From Staphylococcus americanisciuri (GTDB lineage Bacteria; Bacillota; Bacilli; Staphylococcales; Staphylococcaceae): 64,000 bases of DNA. This document shows positions 57,391 through 64,000 of this stretch, in pieces. The position numbers and the translations under genes are program-made. How positions within the stretch are numbered: position 1 is the stretch's first letter; every line of letters starts with the position of its first letter. The notes beneath the pieces are model-generated. The model had not been told where the DNA came from, ran no database searches, and worked only from the letters and a program-made list of their open reading frames with translations. The DNA is taken from assembly GCF_024814435.1 (NCBI RefSeq), contig NZ_JANUXY010000006.1, forward strand, positions 62,001 through 126,000, in the 5' to 3' direction.

Positions 57391-60300
57391 ATGAAACGTA
57401 TCAACAAAATTTTAGTCGCTAACCGTGGAGAAATTGCCATTCGAATTTTTAGAGCGGCGACAGAGTTAGGAATTCAAACCGTAGCTATTTATTCTAAAGA
57501 AGATATGCGTGCCTTACATCGATACAAAGCAGATGAAGCATATCTATTAGGAGAAGACTTGGGACCTGCAGAGTCTTATTTAAATATTGAGCGCATTATC
57601 CAAATTGCGAAAGATGCAAATGTAGATGCAATTCATCCAGGATATGGCTTTCTAAGTGAAAATATGCAGTTTGCAAAACGTTGTAAAGAAGAAGGCATTA
57701 TATTTGTTGGTCCTGAACTTGAGCATTTAGATATGTTTGGTGACAAGGTGAAAGCACGTGCTACAGCAATTCGTGCTAACTTGCCCGTGATTCCTGGCAC
57801 AGATGGACCTGTTGCAGATATCACTGAAGCGCAAGCATTTGCTGAGGCAGCAGGTTACCCGTTGATGATTAAAGCAACGAGCGGTGGTGGCGGTAAAGGG
57901 ATGCGTATCGTACGTGAAGCATCTGAACTTTTTGAAGCCTTCACACGAGCGAAATCAGAAGCTGAAAAATCTTTCGGTAGCAGTGAAGTTTATATAGAGA
58001 AGTTTATCGATGAACCTAAACATATTGAAGTACAAATCATTGGTGACACAGTAGGTAATATCATTCATTTATATGAGCGTGACTGTTCTGTTCAACGACG
58101 TCATCAAAAAGTGGTAGAAGTGGCACCATCTGTTAGTCTATCTGAAACATTGCGTGAGAAAATTTGTCATGCTGCCGTTGATTTAATGCAACAGATTAAA
58201 TATGTGAATGCAGGAACTGTTGAATTTTTAGTGTCGGGTGAGGACTTTTACTTTATTGAAGTGAATCCACGTATCCAAGTAGAGCACACGATTACTGAGA
58301 TGATTACAGGGATTGATATTGTAAAAACACAATTATTGATTGCTGATGGTGAATCATTGCACGGTGACTTAATTGCGTTACCACAGCAGTCGGATATTAA
58401 AACGATAGGATATGCGATTCAATGCCGTATTACAACAGAAGACCCAACACAAGATTTTATGCCAGATACAGGTCGTATTGTGGCATATCGTTCAAGCGGT
58501 GGTTTTGGTGTGCGTCTAGATGCCGGAGATGCTTTCCAAGGTGCTGAAATCTCACCATATTACGATTCACTCTTAGTTAAGATTTCTACACATGCTATTA
58601 ATTATAAAGAAGCACGTGAGAAGATGGCACGTTCACTTCAAGAGATGCGTATTCGCGGTGTTAAGACGAACATTCCATTTCTATACAATGTAATCCAACA
58701 TGCGCAGTTTGCTTCTGGCGACTATACGACGAAGTTTTTGGAACAAGCACCTGAACTCTTTGTTATTCAACCATCGAGAGACCGTGGTACGAAAACGCTC
58801 GAATATATTGGTAATGTCACAATTAATGGGTTTCCAAGTATTGAAAAGTGTCCGAAACCTTACTTTGAGCCGGCAGATATTCCAACTGTTAAATCGAGCG
58901 ACATTGCACAACTAAGTGGTACAAAACAATTGTTAGACGAACAAGGTCCAGAGGCTGTGGCCAAATGGGTAAAAGCGCAAGATGAGGTACTGATTACAGA
59001 TACAACTTTCCGAGATGCACACCAATCATTATTGGCAACACGTGTGCGTTCGCATGATTTATTACAAATTGCGCCTGAAACCGCACGTGTCATGCAAGAC
59101 AACTTTTCACTCGAGTTATGGGGAGGCGCAACATTTGATGTTGCTTATAACTTCTTGAAAGAAAACCCATGGGATCGTTTGAAAGTTTTAAGAGAAGCAA
59201 TCCCGAATGTGCTGTTCCAAATGCTGTTGCGTGCCTCTAATGCGGTAGGTTATAAAAACTATCCTGACAATGTGATTCAAAAGTTCGTTGCAGAAAGTGC
59301 TAAAGCGGGTGTTGATGTTTTTAGAATTTTTGACTCACTCAACTGGGTAGAACAGATGAAAGTTGCCAATGAAGCTGTGCAACGTGCAGGTAAAATATCA
59401 GAAGGGGCAATTTGTTATACAGGTGATATTTTGGATACGGCGCGTTCGAATGTTTATACGCTAGAATACTATGTGGACTTAGCAAAAACATTAGAACGTG
59501 AAGGCTTCCATATGTTAGCGATTAAAGATATGGCCGGCTTATTAAAACCACGTGCGGCTTATGAATTGATTGGAGAACTCAAAGCAGCCGTTGATTTACC
59601 AATTCACCTCCACACACATGATACGAGTGGTAATGGTATTTTGACATACAACCAAGCGATTAATGCGGGTGTAGACGTTATTGATACAGCCGTTGCAGCT
59701 ATGTCAGGTTTAACAAGTCAACCGAGCAGTAACTCGCTGTACTATGCGATGAGCGGTTTTTCACGTGACATTCGTATGGATATTGATGGTCATGAACGCT
59801 TGTCACATTATTGGGATGCCATTCGTCCATATTATCGTGATTTTGAAAGTGATATGAAGTCTCCACATACAGAAATTTATCAACATGAGATGCCAGGGGG
59901 GCAATATTCGAACTTACGTCAGCAAGCCAAAAGTTTAGGTTTGGGCGAACGCTTTGGGGAAGTAAAAGACATGTATCGCCGCGTTAACTTATTGTTTGGT
60001 GATATTGTAAAAGTGACACCATCATCTAAAGTTGTAGGAGATATGGCACTTTATATGGTTCAAAATGACTTGGATGAACAACAAGTCTTATCAGAAGGTT
60101 ATAAACTCGACTTCCCTGATTCAGTTGTGTCTTTCTTTAAAGGAGAGATTGGACAACCTGTCAATGGCTTTAATAAAGAATTACAGAAAGTCATTTTGAA
60201 AGGGCAACCAGCATTGACTGAACGTCCAGGTGAATACTTGGAACCGGTCGACTTTGAAGCATTGAAAGCAGAATTACAAGAGAAGCAACAACGTGAAGTG

Positions 60301-60843
60301 ACAGATCAAGATTTGATTAGTTATGCGCTATATCCAAAAGTGTACGAGCAGTATATCCAGACATTCGAGCGTTTTGGTGATGTTTCACTGCTGGATACAC
60401 CGACATTCTTCTTTGGTATGCGTGATAATGAAACGATTAAGATTGAAATTGATAAAGGTAAAGTACTTGTTATTACATTACAGACAATTACACAACCAGA
60501 TGATAAAGGTATGCGCACAGTGTTCTTTGAAATGAACGGACAAGCTCGTCGCATACAAGTGAAAGATGAAAATATTCAAGCAACGCATATGGCAAAACCA
60601 AAAGCAGACAAAGGGAACCCGAGTCATATTGGTGCACAAATGCCTGGAACGGTTATTGATGTGAAAGTTGCTGAGAATGAGTCTGTTGAAGCGGGACAAT
60701 CCATGATTATTACAGAAGCTATGAAGATGGAAACAACTGTTCAAGCACCGTTTAAAGGGACAGTTAAAGCGATTCATGTTCAAAATAACGATGGTATTGA
60801 AACAGGAGACCTATTGATAGAAATTGAAGCTGAAGAAATATAG
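57391..60843 (+). CDS. pyc: Pyruvate carboxylase
   Basis: Biotin enzyme that makes oxaloacetate from pyruvate, bicarbonate and ATP to refill the TCA cycle. It has 1150 residues, the full family length. Domains: biotin carboxylase (1-450; KATSGGGGKGMRIV ATP loop; EVNPRIQVEHTITE), carboxyltransferase barrel (about 530-990; ITDTTFRDAHQSLLATRV; the barrel metal His pair in HLHTHDTSGNG), and the C-terminal biotin domain with EAMKMETT, biotin on Lys1112. AGGGGG precedes the ATG. It ends at a terminator 15 bases after the stop. Confidence 0.98.
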   Translation: MKRINKILVANRGEIAIRIFRAATELGIQTVAIYSKEDMRALHRYKADEAYLLGEDLGPAESYLNIERIIQIAKDANVDAIHPGYGFLSENMQFAKRCKEEGIIFVGPELEHLDMFGDKVKARATAIRANLPVIPGTDGPVADITEAQAFAEAAGYPLMIKATSGGGGKGMRIVREASELFEAFTRAKSEAEKSFGSSEVYIEKFIDEPKHIEVQIIGDTVGNIIHLYERDCSVQRRHQKVVEVAPSVSLSETLREKICHAAVDLMQQIKYVNAGTVEFLVSGEDFYFIEVNPRIQVEHTITEMITGIDIVKTQLLIADGESLHGDLIALPQQSDIKTIGYAIQCRITTEDPTQDFMPDTGRIVAYRSSGGFGVRLDAGDAFQGAEISPYYDSLLVKISTHAINYKEAREKMARSLQEMRIRGVKTNIPFLYNVIQHAQFASGDYTTKFLEQAPELFVIQPSRDRGTKTLEYIGNVTINGFPSIEKCPKPYFEPADIPTVKSSDIAQLSGTKQLLDEQGPEAVAKWVKAQDEVLITDTTFRDAHQSLLATRVRSHDLLQIAPETARVMQDNFSLELWGGATFDVAYNFLKENPWDRLKVLREAIPNVLFQMLLRASNAVGYKNYPDNVIQKFVAESAKAGVDVFRIFDSLNWVEQMKVANEAVQRAGKISEGAICYTGDILDTARSNVYTLEYYVDLAKTLEREGFHMLAIKDMAGLLKPRAAYELIGELKAAVDLPIHLHTHDTSGNGILTYNQAINAGVDVIDTAVAAMSGLTSQPSSNSLYYAMSGFSRDIRMDIDGHERLSHYWDAIRPYYRDFESDMKSPHTEIYQHEMPGGQYSNLRQQAKSLGLGERFGEVKDMYRRVNLLFGDIVKVTPSSKVVGDMALYMVQNDLDEQQVLSEGYKLDFPDSVVSFFKGEIGQPVNGFNKELQKVILKGQPALTERPGEYLEPVDFEALKAELQEKQQREVTDQDLISYALYPKVYEQYIQTFERFGDVSLLDTPTFFFGMRDNETIKIEIDKGKVLVITLQTITQPDDKGMRTVFFEMNGQARRIQVKDENIQATHMAKPKADKGNPSHIGAQMPGTVIDVKVAENESVEAGQSMIITEAMKMETTVQAPFKGTVKAIHVQNNDGIETGDLLIEIEAEEI

Positions 60844-60858
60844 GTTCTATATTTTTAT

Positions 60859-60893
60859 GGTGGAGTGGCATGCTGAGCCATTCCGCCTTTTTT
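60859..60893 (+). terminator. pyc terminator
   Basis: GGTGGAGTGGC (60859-60869) pairs with GCCATTCCGCC (60877-60887) using G-U pairs, followed by six T residues. The same design ends the lipoprotein gene at 4335. Confidence 0.85.
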
Positions 60894-61082
60894 AATACCA
60901 ACTCTAAAAAACACATTAAATGCTGTTTTATCAACGTTCAGCTCAAATTTAGTATCTTTAAGTTATTTCTATATAGTACCAAGACAAGAAGAAACCCGTT
61001 TCACTCGTTTTTTAAAACCTAATAAAGTCCCTTTGTTATTCTTTTCAAAAAATGTAAAATAAAGAAAAAAAGATGGATCAAT

Positions 61083-61495
61083 ATGAATAACCCTTGGGAA
61101 ATATAGATTTAGAAATATATGAAAAACACATGCAATCAGATAACGTTTTTCAACTCCAGACCCTAAATTTAATAACAAAAGAACAAGTGAATGCATATAA
61201 CAACAAAACAATTGGAATTCTTGGAGTTGCTGGAGGAAATGGTTTAGAACATATAGAATTAGCTAATATAAATAAAGTATATGGGTTCGATATTAATAAA
61301 AATTATTTAGATATATGCCAAAGAAGATTTTCTTATATGCAAGACAAATTAAGCCTGATTCAAAAAGACTTTACGCAAAAAGATTTTGTTTTGTCTGCAA
61401 CAGATTTACTAATAGCAAACATGATAATCGAATACATAGGGATACTCAAATTCACAGAACTTATAAATAAAAATAAAACTAATATTTCCCTCTAA
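61083..61495 (+). pseudogene. Class I SAM-dependent methyltransferase, frameshifted and truncated
   Basis: The ATG at 61083 reads MNNPWEI and then TAG at 61104-61106. One extra A in the AAA run at 61099-61101 would give MNNPWENIDLEIYEKHMQSD, the usual start of a small methyltransferase family, and would join the open frame that runs from 61094. That frame keeps SAM motif I (GILGVAGGNGLEHIEL) and an acidic motif II (VYGFDINKNYLDIC), then ends at 61495 after about 133 residues, well short of the roughly 200 expected. The tail (INKNKTNISL) is probably not native. The DNA is much more AT-rich than pyc and ctaA, so this looks like a transferred and decayed gene. Confidence 0.65.
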
Positions 61496-61604
61496 TGCGG
61501 TAAGAGATTCTGGTATTAGAGCGGGTCGTGCTGCTGGTTTATCAGAATCTCAAGCGCATACTTTAGGTGTGACTTTAAAAGAAGCTATATCTTGGCTATT
61601 TTAA
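61467..61604 (+). pseudogene. C-terminal fragment of an unidentified ORF
   Basis: In the frame next to the truncated methyltransferase, an open stretch without a start codon encodes about 45 residues, the last 37 of which look like a real protein end (SNAVRDSGIRAGRAAGLSES, then QAHTLGVTLKEAISWLF and stop). It is joined within the methyltransferase tail near 61480-61495, so a deletion or recombination probably removed the body of this gene and the end of the methyltransferase. The stop is 19 bases before the next gene, so it was probably the upstream partner of that gene. The family is not recognised; a toxin C-terminus is one idea. Confidence 0.45.
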
Positions 61605-61623
61605 TAGATTGAGGAGGTTTATT

Positions 61624-61989
61624 ATGCTAAAAGAAAAAGAAAGTTTTAGGTTGCTTTATCAAGCTATAAGAGAACTCGCAGATAAAATTGGAGATAACCA
61701 GTTAGAAACTAATTCTGTTAGTTTGTTATTATTAGACTTTGATTTTGAACATGAGGTATTTGATGAGTTGTATTTAGCGATTTTAAAATATTTAAATACA
61801 GTGCGTATAGATGATATAAGTCATAGGGAACTTTTAGACTTAATAGACAATACGATTCCAGAAGAGCGAGAGATTAATACGTTTGTAAAAAATAAAATAA
61901 TTATTGGATTTGCTAATAATTATTTTCCTGAATTACAAGTGCTAGCAAACAATATAAAATCTGATATGGGCAGCTCATTAAGTCAATGA
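61624..61989 (+). CDS. Hypothetical small acidic protein, possible orphan immunity protein
   Basis: Intact ORF of 121 residues from ATG 61624, with GAGGAGGT 5 bases upstream, the best ribosome site in this patch. The protein is acidic, helical and soluble, with no signal (MLKEKESFRLLYQAIRELAD; LLLLDFDFEHEVFDELYLAI; HRELLDLIDNTIPEEREINT). It follows the broken C-terminus of another ORF by 19 bases. Small acidic genes directly after a toxin C-terminus are typical of immunity genes of polymorphic toxins and bacteriocins, so it may be the survivor of such a pair. This is inference from position and composition; I do not recognise the family. Confidence 0.6.
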   Translation: MLKEKESFRLLYQAIRELADKIGDNQLETNSVSLLLLDFDFEHEVFDELYLAILKYLNTVRIDDISHRELLDLIDNTIPEEREINTFVKNKIIIGFANNYFPELQVLANNIKSDMGSSLSQ

Positions 61990-62140
61990 TGTGTGTATTC
62001 AAATTAATGAAATGAATTTATGTTTTTAGTATGCCAAAAACACCAATCATAACGGACTGTATGCTAAATGAAACCAGCTATTTCAACTTAGCTAGAACTA
62101 TATGATAAATCTTTCCACCATAGAAGTTGAACAGGCATAG

Positions 62141-62177
62141 AAAAAGCTTGCCACCGATTCAGATGACAAGCTTTTTT
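62141..62177 (-). terminator. ctaA terminator
   Basis: AAAAAGCTTG and CAAGCTTTTTT arms; on the minus strand the stem follows the ctaA stop directly and ends in TTTTTC. Confidence 0.8.
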
Positions 62178-63086
62178 CTATTGTTCGCCTCGATTGGAAC
62201 GCAAAATAAGTAGAATGAAATAACTGATCAACCCAAAGAGTAATGTAATAAACAGTGCATGTAGTAAAGCAATAATAAGATTCACTTCAGTAATGATAGA
62301 TAGCGCTCCGGTCGTTATTTGAAGAATAATCAAAATGAAGCTAGCTGTGTAACCAAAATGGATAGTTCGGATATTTGGATAATTTTTAACGGCATGCACA
62401 TAAGTGATTAAGATGATAATGAATGCGAGCATTGCCATAATGCGATGGGCTAATTGAACCCAATCATGAACACCATGAGGAACGATATCACCAAACGGGA
62501 GTGGCCATGCACCGTATGCTAAGCTTGATTCCGTATGTCTGACAAGCGCTCCTGTATAGATTGTGACATAAACGATACCTGTCATAATCCATGTATAGAT
62601 TTGCAATGGTTTTTTGATATGCACAATATTGGCTTCATATTTCTGATCAAGATCGAAAATAATGAGTGTTAAGACAAAAACAGAAGAAAAGCTGATTAAT
62701 GAGATACCAAAGTGTAATGCTAAGACATAATCATTTTGTTGCCACATAACCGCAGCTGCACCAACTAAAGCTTGAATTAATAAAAATCCGATACTAATCT
62801 TACAAAGTGGCTTTACTTCTCGAATATGACCAATATTTTTCCATGCTGTTATCACTAGCCATGTCACAATGAGTAGTGATAAGCCAGAAACAGCTCTATG
62901 ACTTAATTCGATAATTGTTTCAAGCGGAAGATTTTGAGGCAATAATGCACCATTGCAGAGCGGCCAATCTGAACCACAGCCATCCTCCGATCCTGTTTTG
63001 GTAACAAGCGCGCCACCGAGTTGCACCCATATCATCATGAGTGTTGCAAGAACTGATAACCATTTTAGGTTGCGCTTTTTAAACAA
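62178..63086 (-). CDS. ctaA: Haem A synthase
   Basis: Membrane enzyme that oxidises the C8 methyl of haem O to make haem A for aa3 oxidases such as QoxABCD. It has 302 residues with eight helices. The start is TTG 63086, with GAGGTG 7 bases upstream, giving [10 protein letters not shown] as in S. aureus. The conserved Cys37 and Cys44 pair is in GCGSDWPLC, the catalytic Glu60 and His63 are in [11 protein letters not shown], and further haem-ligand His are in [16 protein letters not shown] and LAHRIMAM. It is divergent from ctaB, the normal arrangement. Confidence 0.96.
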   Translation of the reverse strand: MFKKRNLKWLSVLATLMMIWVQLGGALVTKTGSEDGCGSDWPLCNGALLPQNLPLETIIELSHRAVSGLSLLIVTWLVITAWKNIGHIREVKPLCKISIGFLLIQALVGAAAVMWQQNDYVLALHFGISLISFSSVFVLTLIIFDLDQKYEANIVHIKKPLQIYTWIMTGIVYVTIYTGALVRHTESSLAYGAWPLPFGDIVPHGVHDWVQLAHRIMAMLAFIIILITYVHAVKNYPNIRTIHFGYTASFILIILQITTGALSIITEVNLIIALLHALFITLLFGLISYFILLILRSNRGEQ

Positions 63087-63193
63087 TGCTAAACACCTCG
63101 ATATGCTATTTTTTAATTTACAGAGCGGTTGTTAACCTCGCAGTGTTGTTAGATACTTTATGCTGCCGCTCAGTATGTGTTAGTTCCCTATAC

Positions 63194-63199
63194 ATTATA
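63194..63199 (-). promoter_or_regulatory. Extended -10 element of the ctaA promoter
   Basis: On the minus strand TGCTATAAT provides an extended -10 (TGnTATAAT) about 105 bases before the ctaA TTG. No good -35 is seen at 17 bases. The leader that follows contains GAGCGG and CCGCTC arms (about 63123-63170) that could fold into a hairpin. Confidence 0.45.
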
Positions 63200-63343
63200 G
63201 CAAAAAGCACTCAGCTCATGTGCAACAAATCGCAACGTTTTTTGAATGTCGTTAAAGTGTCACAAAAATTTCAGAATAAAGCTAGTCAATCATGAAACTT
63301 TCATATATCATGAATATATATGACAAAAAAGGGGGGTAAATCA

Positions 63344-64000
63344 ATGTCGAAATCAGAGGTAGTTCCCGAAACTACTGGACGTATTTCATACAAAGAGCTT
63401 AAACAAGTGATTAAGTTAGGACTTGTGCAGGGGAATTTAATTCCTGCTTTCGCGGGTGCTTGGTTGGCGATTGTTATGACGCATCAAGGATTTTTAGCAT
63501 CCATGCCACAACTGATTATCATGTTGATAGGCTCAGCACTTGTTATGGGCGGTTCTTGTGCGATTAACAATTACTATGATCAAGATGTAGATGCAGTAAT
63601 GCCAAGCAAACAGAATCGACCAACAGTTAATGATCGTATAACGGATCGTCAGCTGATCATGCTCAGTCTTGGTATGATGATTGTAGGCGAATTGCTCTTG
63701 TTTATGATTAACGTCCCAGCTGGCGTCATTGGTTTAGCTGGTATTATTGGGTATGTATCATTCTATTCAATCTGGTCTAAACGCCATACGACTTGGAATA
63801 CGGTTGTTGGAAGTTTTCCCGGCGCAGTACCACCACTTATTGGTTGGGTTGCGATAGAAGGTCACATAAGCATGATGGCATTAGCACTATTTGCAGTTGT
63901 TTTTGCATGGCAACCTATTCATTTTTATGCCTTAGCTATCAAACGCAGTGATGAGTATAGATTGGCAAATGTTCCAATGCTACCATCAGTCAAGGGCTTC
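63344..64000 (+). CDS. ctaB: Protohaem IX farnesyltransferase (haem O synthase), cut by window edge
   Basis: UbiA-family membrane prenyltransferase that adds farnesyl to protohaem, the step before CtaA. 219 residues are present from ATG 63344, preceded by AAGGGGGGT; the C-terminus is outside the window. The first Asp-rich motif [12 protein letters not shown] binds the prenyl diphosphate through Mg2+, and [20 protein letters not shown] holds the second conserved region. Several membrane helices are visible. It is divergent from ctaA across 257 bases. Confidence 0.96.
   Translation, partial: MSKSEVVPETTGRISYKELKQVIKLGLVQGNLIPAFAGAWLAIVMTHQGFLASMPQLIIMLIGSALVMGGSCAINNYYDQDVDAVMPSKQNRPTVNDRITDRQLIMLSLGMMIVGELLLFMINVPAGVIGLAGIIGYVSFYSIWSKRHTTWNTVVGSFPGAVPPLIGWVAIEGHISMMALALFAVVFAWQPIHFYALAIKRSDEYRLANVPMLPSVKGF

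Noticed and set aside
60969-61211. 80-residue minus-strand ORF across the methyltransferase start
   Set aside because: Shadow of the plus-strand pseudogene; Phe/Leu-rich low-complexity content and no ribosome site.

Overview
The window is about 64 kb of chromosome from a member of the genus Staphylococcus. Protein sequences, gene order (atl, LCP protein, qox, folD, pur operon, ykoEDC, auxA, pts, ktrA, rnjA-rpoY, def, pdh, pot, auxB, typA, ylaN, ftsW, pyc, ctaA, ctaB) and small markers (rpoY, UPF0223, DUF2538) all match the staphylococcal core genome. Coding GC looks higher than in S. aureus, and several loci differ from the S. aureus order as I recall it. A non-aureus species, for example of the intermedius/hyicus/schleiferi type, is likely, but I cannot name it. 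No rRNA, tRNA, CRISPR array, intact insertion sequence or prophage was seen.

Layout. 1-6.2 kb: start of the autolysin gene atl, a GNAT acetyltransferase, a DUF2538 gene and an LCP wall-polymer ligase (all minus), a PepSY lipoprotein, flavohemoprotein hmp and a DUF5011 exported protein. 6.6-10.6 kb: the qoxABCD quinol oxidase operon, with a Fur-box-like site and a cre-like site in its leader. 11-23.3 kb: folD, divergent from the eleven-gene purEKCSQLFMNHD operon for IMP synthesis; PurR-box half sites lie between them. 23.4-26.4 kb: a TPP-riboswitch-controlled ECF transporter (ykoEDC). 26.5-35.6 kb: a CsbD-like stress gene with a SigB-type promoter, auxA, an rRNA methyltransferase, ptsHI, a glutaredoxin, ktrA and rnjA-rpoY. 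35.6-43 kb: a small ORF broken by a TGA codon, def, a YkyA lipoprotein and the pyruvate dehydrogenase genes pdhABCD. 43-49 kb: potRABCD polyamine uptake, auxB and a DUF4064 membrane protein. 49-57 kb: a DUF1054 gene, an inositol-monophosphatase family gene, and a B. subtilis yla-like stretch (ylaF, typA, ylaI, ylaL, ylaN, ftsW) with an Old Yellow Enzyme gene inserted. 57.4-64 kb: pyruvate carboxylase, an AT-rich patch of decayed genes, and divergent ctaA/ctaB, which make the haem of the terminal oxidase.

The genes join into a few programmes. Aerobic respiration: qoxABCD needs haem from CtaB/CtaA; pdh and pyc set the fate of pyruvate; hmp protects against NO. Purine and one-carbon supply: folD with pur. 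Envelope: atl, LCP, auxA, auxB, ftsW. Transport and signalling: PTS, KtrA, PotABCD, YkoEDC.

Most of the window is conserved core genome. The most unusual part is the insert between pyc and ctaA. It holds a methyltransferase pseudogene (5' frameshift and 3' truncation) joined to the tail of an unrelated ORF, followed by an intact small acidic ORF placed like an immunity gene. Other points to check are the TGA-interrupted ORF near 35.8 kb, a PurF with all four iron-sulphur cysteines, apparent rearrangement around qox, lack of cydAB at its usual place, and several candidate operators.
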